From Halomarina salina (GTDB lineage Archaea; Halobacteriota; Halobacteria; Halobacteriales; Haloarculaceae), in contig NZ_JALLGW010000001.1 of the NCBI RefSeq assembly GCF_023074835.1, forward strand, positions 1,550,001-1,614,000: a stretch of DNA of 64,000 nucleotides, written 5' to 3'. Positions 42,626-50,374 of the stretch are shown piece by piece. The notes under the pieces were generated by a model, which worked only from the letters and a program-made list of their open reading frames with translations, searched no databases and had not been told where the DNA came from. Both the position numbers and the translations under genes were made by a program. Position 1 is the first letter of the stretch, and each line of letters opens with the position of its first letter.

Positions 42626-43063
42626 TGGGCGGGTTCGGCGAGCGGGGTGCTAAGGGGTTGCGACTCCGACTCGCTTCGGTCCGTGTGAACGCGGCGCTCT
42701 ATTCTGGTGGAGACGCACCAGATGGTCGTCGCCGACGCCCGCCCGACTCGGTCGGACACTCGCCACACAAAATAACTACAGAAGAATCTATATAGAAGAA
42801 ATCATTCCAAGTCATTTCGGACAGATATTATCAGACCTGTCGGAATACGTCACGGTCGTTGTTGAGATAGACACGTTGGCATGGTACTTCTTACAGGGTG
42901 GTTCAGGGCGTGAGAATCGCAATCACTCGTCACGTGTGTCAACACTTCTCAATTCTTATCACATACACGAAATGTTTTTAGTACCTGGGGCTCGTTCTAC
43001 AGAGTGTGGTCGGGTCGCTCCTGGTGGCCCGGCCCAAGTTGGCACCGAACGGCTCCCCCAACC
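42626..43063. other. AT-rich island upstream of a small membrane protein
   Basis: From about 42770 to 42985 the base composition drops sharply to clearly AT-rich, in contrast to the rest of the window (for example CAAAATAACTACAG, TCTATATAGAAGAAATC). No gene, repeat array or transposon end is recognisable. A candidate TATA box TTTTTAGTAC (42974-42983) lies near its right end, 80-90 nt before the ATG at 43064. Confidence 0.5.
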
Positions 43064-43354
43064 ATGTCACGACAACTCCACATCGACGGCTGGACCGACC
43101 CTCGAACGCCCTGCGACACGACGTCGCTCCTGACGACGTTCGCGCTGAGCGCGGTCGTCCCCATCGCCCTCCTGGCGGTGGAGTTCCCCGCGCTCACCGC
43201 GCTCGTCGGTGCGACACTGCTCGCGCTGCTGCTCGCCGCCCGGTACGCCGTCCCCGCCGCCGCACGACGGATGGACGGCCGTACGGCCGCCTTCCGCCTG
43301 CCCGGTCTCGACACGCAGGTCGAGGTCCGACTCGCGGCGCGACCGAACCGGTAG
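43064..43354 (+). CDS. Small two-helix membrane protein, 96 residues
   Basis: After a polar N-terminus (1-20) come two closely spaced helices (LLTTFALSAVVPIALLAVEF and ALTALVGATLLALLLAARYA) and an Arg-rich cytoplasmic tail. The ATG at 43064 gives this; it lies 3' to an AT-rich region with a TATA-like box. Function unknown, common type in haloarchaea. Confidence 0.6.
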   Translation: MSRQLHIDGWTDPRTPCDTTSLLTTFALSAVVPIALLAVEFPALTALVGATLLALLLAARYAVPAAARRMDGRTAAFRLPGLDTQVEVRLAARPNR

Positions 43355-43576
43355 ACCGAGCGACCGCACGACTGCACCGCAGGCGTTCGACGCGCGAGGC
43401 GGCCGTCGCTTCGTCGTCGGCAGCGTCGTGACACAGTCCCTCTCGCACGCGACCGGGGCACCCGCTACTGTCATTCCCCGTTCCGGTCGCGCTCGCTTCT
43501 CACCCGCCGAGCGATGCGACTCCCGTGTACTCCCACCGACCGCCAGTCTTCGTTGGGCGGCGTCGAGCAGGACCGT

Positions 43577-44383
43577 TCAGCGCGCGAGCAGTCGCTCGAC
43601 GAGCGCACGCCCGACGCGGTAGGCGTTCTCGGCCGCGTCGTGGTTGGCGTGGTCGCCCGTCTCGAGGTCGAGGTTCTCCAGGGCCGCCCGGTCGACGGGC
43701 GGCCGGTCGTAGTTCGCCACCCCTCGAACCACCGTGTACCGGTCGAGCGCGTCGAACCGGTCCACGGCGACGGCCGTCCCCGCGGCCTCCATCTCGGTGA
43801 CGCGGTACTCGCCCGCGTCGTAGGCGTCGACCAGCCACTCGGCCTGTTCGGCGAGCCGGTCCCCGTGCCAGAACTCGTCGCCCGAGACCACCGTCCCCCG
43901 CGTGACCCGTGGCGGGTCGTCGGCGACGGGCCGGAGGTCGGTCCCCTCGGCGACGTCGACGGCGAGGTCGGCGAGCGTCGGGTCGAGGTCGTAGACGTAG
44001 TCGCGCTCGCGCCAGTACAGCAGGTCGATGGGCTGGTCGTCGTCGCTGACCCGGTGTTTCTTGTCCCAGTCGACCACGCAGTCGCCGACACACACCGACC
44101 CGAACGGACCGCTGTCGGGTGGCCCGCCGGCGATGCCGACCGTCAGGACGAACGCGTCCGAGCAGTCGACGCGTGGCGAGGTGAACAGCGCGGTGAGCGT
44201 CGTCGCGGCGTCGGCCTTCCCGATACCGGTCGGGACGACGCCGACGCCGTCGTCGGTGACGCGGAGCGGAGCGCTCAGGCCGGGGAGCGTGCGCTCGTCG
44301 GTGAACTCCAGCCCGTCGAGCCAGGGGCGAAGTTCGAGGCCGATGGCCGGGAGGACGACGACGCGGAGCGAGAGAGGGGCCAT
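43577..44383 (-). CDS. Nucleoside phosphorylase-superfamily protein (purine nucleoside permease type)
   Basis: The 268-residue protein has a phosphorylase-type fold: VVLPAIGLELRPWL, TGIGKADAATTLTALF, LTVGIAGGPPDSGPFGSVCVGDCVVDWDKKH, SGDEFWHG, and RVTEMEAAGTAVAVDRF, with a Glu-containing TEMEAAG base site as in MTA/AdoHcy phosphorylases and NUP family members. Substrate is probably a nucleoside; NUP members of fungi bind but may not cleave. It is the last gene of a minus-strand run after the HAD gene (46 nt gap). Confidence 0.75.
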   Translation of the reverse strand: MAPLSLRVVVLPAIGLELRPWLDGLEFTDERTLPGLSAPLRVTDDGVGVVPTGIGKADAATTLTALFTSPRVDCSDAFVLTVGIAGGPPDSGPFGSVCVGDCVVDWDKKHRVSDDDQPIDLLYWRERDYVYDLDPTLADLAVDVAEGTDLRPVADDPPRVTRGTVVSGDEFWHGDRLAEQAEWLVDAYDAGEYRVTEMEAAGTAVAVDRFDALDRYTVVRGVANYDRPPVDRAALENLDLETGDHANHDAAENAYRVGRALVERLLAR

Positions 44384-44429
44384 ACTCGTCGTCGCGCACG
44401 GACCGAGAAAACCGTTCGTGGCTCGCCGC

Positions 44430-45080
44430 TCAGACGAGGTCCGTCAGCGGGTGGAGCGTCTCGAACTCGTAGGTGGGGTCGACCGAGAGGGTGAGGTCGG
44501 ACCGGTGCTCTCGGCGGAGGAACACCGAGTCGACGCCCGCGGCGTGGGCCGCTTCGACGTCGGTCTCGCTGTCGCCGACGTAGACGGCGTTCTCCGTCCC
44601 CACGTCGGCCAGCGCCCGCTCGACGAAGTGTGGGTCCGGTTTCTTGCGCCGGACGTCCTCGACGGTCGGCTGACGGCCGTAGTAGGTGACGAACTCCTCG
44701 CGCAGGTCGTAGTGGTCGAGGATGTACTCGATGGTCGCGTGCTGGTTCGAACTGACGATACCCAGGGGCACGTCGAGGTCGCGGACCACGTCGGCGTCCT
44801 CGTACATGGGTTTGCGTCCCTCGCGGACCTCGCGTTGCTGGACGGTCGTGTAGTTCGTGTCCCGGCGGTGCCAGAAGTCGGCCGGGTCGAGGCCGTGACG
44901 TGCGCACGTCGCCTCCAGTCCGTCGACGGTGACGCGCGAGGCCACCGCCGAGAGGTCGTCGTCGCTCGGGTCGACGTCGAAGTGCGAGAAGGCGTCGCGG
45001 GCGGCCCCTCGGAGCACGTCCCAGTCGGTTATCTCGGTGAGCACCCCGTCGTTGTCGAAGACGACCGCGTCGTAGGTCAC
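44430..45080 (-). CDS. HAD-superfamily hydrolase (phosphatase)
   Basis: The 216-residue protein has the HAD signature VVFDNDGVLTE near the start (nucleophile Asp in DNDG), LGIVSSNQHATIEYIL (motif II) and KPDPHFVERALADVG...YVGDSETDVEAAHAAG (motifs III-IV). It is a phosphoglycolate-phosphatase/beta-phosphoglucomutase-like subfamily. The start GTG at 45080 (GTG ACC TAC GAC) is preferred over the TTG at 45110, as it puts the catalytic Asp near residue 8. It follows the M24 gene by 31 nt. Confidence 0.85.
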   Translation of the reverse strand: MTYDAVVFDNDGVLTEITDWDVLRGAARDAFSHFDVDPSDDDLSAVASRVTVDGLEATCARHGLDPADFWHRRDTNYTTVQQREVREGRKPMYEDADVVRDLDVPLGIVSSNQHATIEYILDHYDLREEFVTYYGRQPTVEDVRRKKPDPHFVERALADVGTENAVYVGDSETDVEAAHAAGVDSVFLRREHRSDLTLSVDPTYEFETLHPLTDLV

Positions 45081-45111
45081 GCCCGGCTCTCGCCGTGGAC
45101 TGACAGTCAAC

Positions 45112-46311
45112 CTATCGGATGACGTTCGATTCGAGGTCCCGCGGGAAGTACGTCAGCACCTCGGAGCCGTCCTCGGTGACGACGACGGTGTCGGAGTGGC
45201 GGTAGCCCGCGTCGTCGGTGTAGAGGCCCGGTTCGATGGTGTAGATGTGCCCCGGCTCCATGCGGGCGTCCGCCTCGTCGTACTCGGTCGACTCGGACTC
45301 GCAGTGGGCGGTCCAGCCACGGTCGACGTACGGCGGTTCGTGGCCGTCCATCCCGATGTTGTGCCCGACGTGGTGCTGTGCGAGGTCGGCGACGCCCTGT
45401 TCCTCGAAGTAGTCCGACACCGCCCGGTCCACGTCCGCGAGGAGGACGTCGGGGCCGAGGGCCTCAATGGCGATGGTCTGCGCTTCGAGCATCACGCCGA
45501 AGTAGTGGACCTGCTCGTCGGTCGGTTCGCCGACGAACATCGTCCGTTCGAGTTCGGAGTGGTAGCCGTCGACGTTCGCCGACGCGCCCGTGACGAGCAC
45601 GTCGCCCTCCCGGAGTCGCTGGTTGGGCGTGTGGCCGTGCGGGAGGCGGGTCTCGTGGGCACTGATGAATCCCGCCGTCACCGGCCCGTCACCCCGAACG
45701 CGCTCGACGTAGCGACTCCCCAGCGTGTCGAGCATCGCCCGCGAGGCGTCCGTCGACGCCCGCTGGCTCACCGTCGCCGGGTGCGCGCCCGGTTCGGCGA
45801 GGTCCGCGAGGTAGCGATGGCCGAGGTTCGCCCACTTCGCCGACTCGCGAACCAGCGCCACCTCGTCGTCCGTTTTCGCCCAGCGCATCCGCGGGACCCA
45901 CGACTGCGTCTCGACGTCGAGGAACTCGCTCAGCGGCGGGCCGGTGTAGCCCATCGTCCCCGGCGCGCCGTCGGCGTCTGCGAGGACGGATTCCGCGCCC
46001 ATCTCGCGGACCATCGACGCGGCCGCCTCGACGGGTCGCCCGCCGGGGTAGTCGAAGTAGTGGTGGACCGCGTCGACGCGCGGGTTGTCCTGCACGCGGT
46101 CGACCTCCAGTCGCGGGACGGTCAGTTCGCAACGCTCGGGCGTGACGCCGAGGACGACCGGTCGCTCGGTCTGGATGTGCGCGAACCCGGTGAGGTACTC
46201 GATGCTCGTCGCGCCGAACCAGACGCCCGCGTCCGCGTCGCTCGCCGCGATGCGCTCGCGGACGGCCGCGAGACGGTCGTCGTACGCCGATTCGGGGAGC
46301 CGTGTTGCCAT
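45112..46311 (-). CDS. M24 family (creatinase/aminopeptidase P-like) hydrolase, degenerate metal site
   Basis: The 399-residue protein has an N-terminal creatinase domain (1-160) and a pita-bread catalytic domain (about 165-399). HHVGHNIGMDGHEPP has the conserved His and MEPGHIYTIEPGLY the Glu. But where metal enzymes have Asp, here VTGASANVDGYHSELERT carries Gly and Glu in place of the two Asp, and AGYRHSDTVVVTE has Ser in place of the final Glu. So three of five metal ligands are altered, as in metal-free creatinase-type M24 members. An amidinohydrolase or other metal-independent activity is inference. It lies between a phosphoesterase and an HAD gene on the same strand. Confidence 0.8.
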   Translation of the reverse strand: MATRLPESAYDDRLAAVRERIAASDADAGVWFGATSIEYLTGFAHIQTERPVVLGVTPERCELTVPRLEVDRVQDNPRVDAVHHYFDYPGGRPVEAAASMVREMGAESVLADADGAPGTMGYTGPPLSEFLDVETQSWVPRMRWAKTDDEVALVRESAKWANLGHRYLADLAEPGAHPATVSQRASTDASRAMLDTLGSRYVERVRGDGPVTAGFISAHETRLPHGHTPNQRLREGDVLVTGASANVDGYHSELERTMFVGEPTDEQVHYFGVMLEAQTIAIEALGPDVLLADVDRAVSDYFEEQGVADLAQHHVGHNIGMDGHEPPYVDRGWTAHCESESTEYDEADARMEPGHIYTIEPGLYTDDAGYRHSDTVVVTEDGSEVLTYFPRDLESNVIR

Positions 46312-46368
46312 GAGGGAGCGACCCGCGCCCCCGACAAAAGCGTTCCCGCGGACGGTCGTTCCCGGCAG

Positions 46369-47712
46369 TCAGTCCGCCTCCGCGGTCGCCGACTCGGCAC
46401 CGACCGACCGGTCGACGACCGTCCGCTCGGGAATCGGTTCGGGGGACTTCGCACCGACCGAGAACAGTCGCTCGAGCCAGGAGAGTTCCTTCGGGTTCGC
46501 CTTCGGGACGACGTGGTAGTCGACGGCGAACTCGCCGTCGGTCTCGTGGAGGTGGAAGTAGTTCAGCCGGAACCGCGGTCGATACACGCGAGGGAGGAAG
46601 GTGAACGGCGTCCGCACGCGCTGGAGTATCTTCAGCCACGTTCCCGTGTTCAGCACGTATCGGCCGTCGAGTTCGGTCAGCGACGCGCGGTGGGTGTGGC
46701 CGTAGACGAACGCGACGACCCGCGGGTGCTCGGCGAACACCTCGCGGGCGGCGTCGAGGTACCGTTCGTCGGGACCCTCCTCCTCGTCGAGCTCCTCGTC
46801 CTCGTCGGGGATGAACCGGAACCGTCTGAGCGTCCTCCGAGCGTCCCGCGCGAAGAAGAACAGGGGGACGGCGAACACGAGCGACAGCAGCACGAACAGG
46901 ATGTTGATGCCGATGACGACGTTCACCGCGTCGCCGACGACACCGAGCGCGGTGAGGTACGTCTCCAGTTCGAGCGCGCGGATGCCCGTGACCGTGGCGG
47001 CGACGTCCGAGGCCAGCACGAGCAGACTGACGTAGAACGTCACCAGGAACGGCACCGAGGCGTAGCGGAGCAACGGACTCATCTCCCGGTAGTAGTAGTT
47101 CGACGCCATCCACCGGGGAATCTCGGTCATCGGCTGGACCGACTGGATGTCCTTCAGCCAGTTGTACCGCCCCCGGTCCGACAGTCGACCGGCGGTGCTC
47201 GTGACGTGCCGGTTGACGAAGTAGCCCGCCGGGTTCGCGTACGGGTTGCCGAAGTCCGGGATGTGGTTGTTCGGGTCCTGTTGCATCCCGTGTTCGATCC
47301 AGATCTGTCGGCCGTCGAGGTCACGCACCAGGTGGAGTTCCTGTTCGAGCGTGACGTTGTACGCCGCGAGACGGTCCACCCACGCCGGGTCGCAGGCCAG
47401 TTCGTAGTCGTGGTTACCGGGGATGAACGTCACCTCGATGCGCTCGCCGGTCGTCCGCAACTGGTCGAAGAGCTCCGGGTACGACTCCACCAGCACGTCG
47501 AACTTCGCGAGTCCGTCGACCTCCGTGAACTCCCAGAGACCGAACGCGTCCCCGAGGACGACGAGTTCCGTCGTCTCGTCCGCGGGGGCCGCCGCGGCGC
47601 TCGCTTCGAGGCCCCGGAGGAAGGCGACGAACTCCGACTCGAACTCGCAGTGGCGCAACTGCTCGTCGCCGCCGATGTGCAGGTCGCTGACGAGGTAGTA
47701 GTCGGTCGCCAT
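46369..47712 (-). CDS. Metallophosphoesterase with internal membrane segments
   Basis: The 447-residue protein has a calcineurin-like phosphoesterase: SDLHIGGDE at about 9-17, VVLGDAFGLWEF, IPGNHDYEL, and the C-terminal GHTHRASL (metal-binding). Between residues about 220 and 330 it holds two to three hydrophobic helices (LLRYASVPFLVTFYVSLLVLA, AVNVVIGINILFVLLSLVFAVPLFFF), so the catalytic part is split by a membrane insert. The start ATG 47712 removes 14 unlikely residues. Substrate (nucleotide, lipid phosphate) is unknown. It begins a run with the M24, HAD and phosphorylase genes. Confidence 0.8.
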   Translation of the reverse strand: MATDYYLVSDLHIGGDEQLRHCEFESEFVAFLRGLEASAAAAPADETTELVVLGDAFGLWEFTEVDGLAKFDVLVESYPELFDQLRTTGERIEVTFIPGNHDYELACDPAWVDRLAAYNVTLEQELHLVRDLDGRQIWIEHGMQQDPNNHIPDFGNPYANPAGYFVNRHVTSTAGRLSDRGRYNWLKDIQSVQPMTEIPRWMASNYYYREMSPLLRYASVPFLVTFYVSLLVLASDVAATVTGIRALELETYLTALGVVGDAVNVVIGINILFVLLSLVFAVPLFFFARDARRTLRRFRFIPDEDEELDEEEGPDERYLDAAREVFAEHPRVVAFVYGHTHRASLTELDGRYVLNTGTWLKILQRVRTPFTFLPRVYRPRFRLNYFHLHETDGEFAVDYHVVPKANPKELSWLERLFSVGAKSPEPIPERTVVDRSVGAESATAEAD

Positions 47713-47798
47713 CCCTTCTGACTGCCAGAGGGGTTGGCGCGCCCGGAGCATCAATCTCGCGCGGGAGCCACCGAACCGTGACTCACCGTCCCGCGTGA

Positions 47799-48515
47799 CT
47801 ACTCGACGACGGTGTTCCGGAGCGTCCCCACGCCCTCGTAGGTGATCTCGACCTCGTCGCCCGGTTCGAGCAGACCGGGGTTCGCGGGACTGCCGAACGA
47901 GACCACGTCGCCGGGTTTGAACGTGAACCGCTGGGAGAGGTGGGCGACGAGTTCCTGCGGCGTGAAGAACATCTGTGCGGTGGTCGCCTCCTGTCGCTGC
48001 TCGCCCGCGACGTACGTCTCCATCGCCATGTCGCTCACGTCGGCGTCCGTCTCGACGTACGGGCCGAGCGGCGCGGACCCGTCGAACGCCTTCCGGGCGG
48101 TGCGGCCCACCTGGTCGAGACAGTCGAGGTCGTTCATGACGGTGTACCCGCGGAGCACGTCGTCGACCTCACGCTCGTCGAGTTCGTGGCACTCCTCGTC
48201 GATGACGGCGGCGAGTTCGCCGGCGTAGGTGAACTCGTCGGTGAACTTCGGGTACTCGATGGGCGCACCGGGGGCGAGCACCGACACCGGCGGCTTGATG
48301 AAGAAGTCCGGTTCGTCGGGCGTGTCGTAGCCCATCTGCTCGACCTTCTCGCCGAAGTTCCGCCCGACGCAGTAGCAGGCCGTCGGTTCACAGGGTGCGA
48401 GCAGGTCGTACTCCGACTCCTCGTACCGGTCGCCGTCGTCGGTCGTAACGCCGCCGTCCTCGTAGCGCCCCGTCCGGACGCCGTCGTCCGTCGAGATGCG
48501 GGCGAGTTTCGCCAT
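47799..48515 (-). CDS. Fumarylacetoacetate hydrolase-family protein
   Basis: This 238-residue member of the FAH/HpcE superfamily has PTACYCVGRNFGEKVEQMG, FIKPPVSVLAPG, EFTYAGELAAVIDEEC with the metal-binding Glu, GYTVMNDLDCLDQVGR, and the terminal GDVVSFGSPANPGLLEPGDEVEITYEGVGTL. Such enzymes cleave C-C bonds or decarboxylate oxo acids, for example oxaloacetate or catechol-cleavage products. The ATG at 48515 is preferred, removing 50 Arg-rich codons. Inverted repeats lie just upstream. Confidence 0.87.
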   Translation of the reverse strand: MAKLARISTDDGVRTGRYEDGGVTTDDGDRYEESEYDLLAPCEPTACYCVGRNFGEKVEQMGYDTPDEPDFFIKPPVSVLAPGAPIEYPKFTDEFTYAGELAAVIDEECHELDEREVDDVLRGYTVMNDLDCLDQVGRTARKAFDGSAPLGPYVETDADVSDMAMETYVAGEQRQEATTAQMFFTPQELVAHLSQRFTFKPGDVVSFGSPANPGLLEPGDEVEITYEGVGTLRNTVVE

Positions 48516-48551
48516 GGTCGGGTCTCTCGTGGGTGTGTGGTAGGTGTTGTG

Positions 48552-48682
48552 TACGCGGTTCGGAGCGAGCGAGCGAAGCGAGCGCGTGAGAACCGCGGAA
48601 CGGCGAGCGGTGAACGAAGTGAACCGCGAGCAGCACGCCGTGAGCGAGCGCGGGGCCCGTCGCAAGGAACGGGCCGCGCCCG
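48552..48682. repeat. Cluster of inverted repeats in the FAH/dehydrogenase gap
   Basis: Three hairpin-forming blocks follow one another: CGCGGTTC near 48552 with GAACCGCG near 48589, enclosing repeats of GCGAGCG; CGGTGAAC...GTGAACCG at about 48609-48629; and GGCCCGT with ACGGGCC at about 48654-48675. Together with the motif GAGCGAGCGAAGCGAGCG, this resembles the intergenic repeats at 50.3 kb. They lie after the dehydrogenase and before the FAH gene, on the strand that reads into both, so termination or RNA structure is possible. Confidence 0.4.
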
Positions 48683-48695
48683 TCCGCGACAGCCC

Positions 48696-49649
48696 TCAGT
48701 TGGCGAGGTTCCGGAGGTGGGCCTTCGTGCCGCCGTTCTCGTACAGTGTGCGGTAGTTCGCGGCGACGATGGTGGCGGCGCGCTCCATGTACTTCGGCGA
48801 CGACCCCGCCATGTGCGGCGTCAGGATGACGTTCGACAGGTCCCACAGCGGCGAGTCGGCGGGCAGCGGTTCGGTGGCGAACACGTCGAGCGCAGCGCCG
48901 CCGACGACGTGGTACTGGAGCGCGCTGACCAGCGCGTCCTGGTCGACCACCTCCCCGCGGGCGACGTTGACGAGCACGCCGTCCTCGCCGAGCAGTCGGA
49001 GCTCCTCGCGGCCGACCAGCCCCCGTGTCTCGTCGGTGAGCGGGCAGGCGAGCAGGAGGTAGTCCGAGCGCTCGCAGACCTCGGCCAGTCCGTCGGGGCC
49101 GAAGCACTCGTCGACGACGCCGTGGTTCGTCGACGGGTCGCGCTTGACGCCGAGCAGGTTCATCTCGAACGCGTCCGCGAGTTCGGTGACGCGCGTCCCG
49201 ATGGCACCGAGGCCGACGATGCCGAGGGTCTTCTTCATCAGTTCGCCGCCCGAGTAGCGCTCCCAGACGGTGCGGTGTTGCTGGTGCATCCCGGTGAGCA
49301 GGCCGCGTTCGAACGCCAGCAGGTAGCCGACGACCTGCTCTGCGACGGGTTCGGAGTGGACGCCCGATAGCGTCGTCAGCGCCACGTCCCGCTCCGCCAG
49401 CGCGTCGCGGGGGTAGCTGTCGACGCCGGCCGAGAGCGCCTGTACCCACTCCAGCTCGGGAGCGTCGTCCAGCAGCTCCTCGGGGAACCGGGCGGAGACC
49501 ACGGCTTCGGCGTCGCGTAGCGACTCGCGGAACGCGTCTTCGGTACGTGGGTGCTCGACCGTCACGGCGGGCAACGCCTCGGCGAGCGCCTCGCGGAGTT
49601 CGTCAGCCGCGGACCGCGAGACGGTGTGTGTGAGCAAGAGCCGATTCAT
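48696..49649 (-). CDS. D-2-hydroxyacid dehydrogenase (NAD-binding)
   Basis: The 317-residue enzyme has the Rossmann motif GLGAIG (146-151) in KTLGIVGLGAIGTRVTELA, the catalytic Arg in NVARGEVVD, the Glu in the following part and the His in ILTPHMAGSSP. It reduces a 2-oxo acid to a D-2-hydroxy acid or the reverse. Substrate pocket is typical but not specific. The ATG at 49649 is preferred over upstream codons. It diverges from the carbonic-anhydrase-like gene at 49731. Confidence 0.9.
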   Translation of the reverse strand: MNRLLLTHTVSRSAADELREALAEALPAVTVEHPRTEDAFRESLRDAEAVVSARFPEELLDDAPELEWVQALSAGVDSYPRDALAERDVALTTLSGVHSEPVAEQVVGYLLAFERGLLTGMHQQHRTVWERYSGGELMKKTLGIVGLGAIGTRVTELADAFEMNLLGVKRDPSTNHGVVDECFGPDGLAEVCERSDYLLLACPLTDETRGLVGREELRLLGEDGVLVNVARGEVVDQDALVSALQYHVVGGAALDVFATEPLPADSPLWDLSNVILTPHMAGSSPKYMERAATIVAANYRTLYENGGTKAHLRNLAN

Positions 49650-49730
49650 AGCGTCGGGTCGCGGTCCCCCACCAAGAGTACTCGGGATAGGGGCCGCCAA
49701 CGCTTTGACTGTGGGAGCTAGTCACACAGT

Positions 49731-50243
49731 ATGGACAGCCGACACTACCCGTTCGGTGGGAAGCGGCCGACCGTCGACGACACGGCCCACGTCAGTCGGG
49801 AGTCGACGCTCGTCGGCGACGTGCGCGTCGGCGCGCACGCGAGCGTCTGGCCGGGGGTCGTCCTCCGGGGTGACGTCGGGCCGGTCGTCGTCGGGCGCGA
49901 ATCGCACGTCGGCGACAACGCGACGCTCCACGCCTCGACGCTCGGCGAGCGAGTGATGGTCGGTCACGGCGCGGTGCTGAACGAGTCGACCGTCGACGAC
50001 GGGGCGCTCGTCGGGTTCAACGCCGCCGTCTCGGAGGCGACCGTCGGCGCGGACAGCATCGTCGCGATGGGGACGGTCGTCCTGCCCGGTACCGAGATAC
50101 CCCCTGGGTCGTTCGCGTTCGGCACGCCCGCGAGCTACGTCCCGCTCTCCGAGTCGGGCGTCGACCCGGAAGCGGTGTTCGAGGACTACTCCTCGGGCGG
50201 GTACGCGGACCTCGCCGACCGCCATACCGAACTGTTCGATTGA
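49731..50243 (+). CDS. Gamma-carbonic-anhydrase-like left-handed beta-helix protein, one zinc-ligand His replaced
   Basis: The 170-residue hexapeptide-repeat protein has the gamma-CA layout: ASVWPGVVLRGDVGPVVVG, GDNATLHAS with the first ligand His, RVMVGHGAVLNES with the second His, but the usual third His of the GHGAxLH motif is Asn (AAC at 49980-49982). A single base change would give His. Family knowledge: three His from two subunits hold the metal, so activity is doubtful as read. The C-terminal helix ending in YADLADRHTELFD is normal. It precedes an intergenic repeat block. Confidence 0.85.
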   Translation: MDSRHYPFGGKRPTVDDTAHVSRESTLVGDVRVGAHASVWPGVVLRGDVGPVVVGRESHVGDNATLHASTLGERVMVGHGAVLNESTVDDGALVGFNAAVSEATVGADSIVAMGTVVLPGTEIPPGSFAFGTPASYVPLSESGVDPEAVFEDYSSGGYADLADRHTELFD

Positions 50244-50283
50244 ACGAAGCGCAATCGAGCGGGGAGCAACTCGTTGCGATCGA

Positions 50284-50365
50284 GTTCGAGTGAGCGGAGC
50301 GAGGTCGAGCCAGTGAATTCTCGATTCACGCTGTTCGAGTGAGGGGAGCGAGGTCGAGCCAGTGA
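50284..50365 (+). repeat. 33-nt direct repeat, two copies
   Basis: Copies at 50284-50316 and 50333-50365 match at 32 of 33 positions; they begin GTTCGAGTGAG and end GGTCGAGCCAGTGA, and are separated by 16 nt containing GAATTCTCGATTCACG. They lie between the 3' end of the carbonic-anhydrase-like gene and the convergent SRAP gene. A weaker related stretch (TTCGATTGAACGAAGCGCAATCGAG) lies just before them. The role is unknown. Confidence 0.6.
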
Positions 50366-50374
50366 CTCGGCGAC

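Noticed and set aside
42780-42985. CRISPR or transposon remnant in the AT-rich island
   Set aside because: No repeat-spacer pattern, no terminal inverted repeats and no target-site duplication can be seen.
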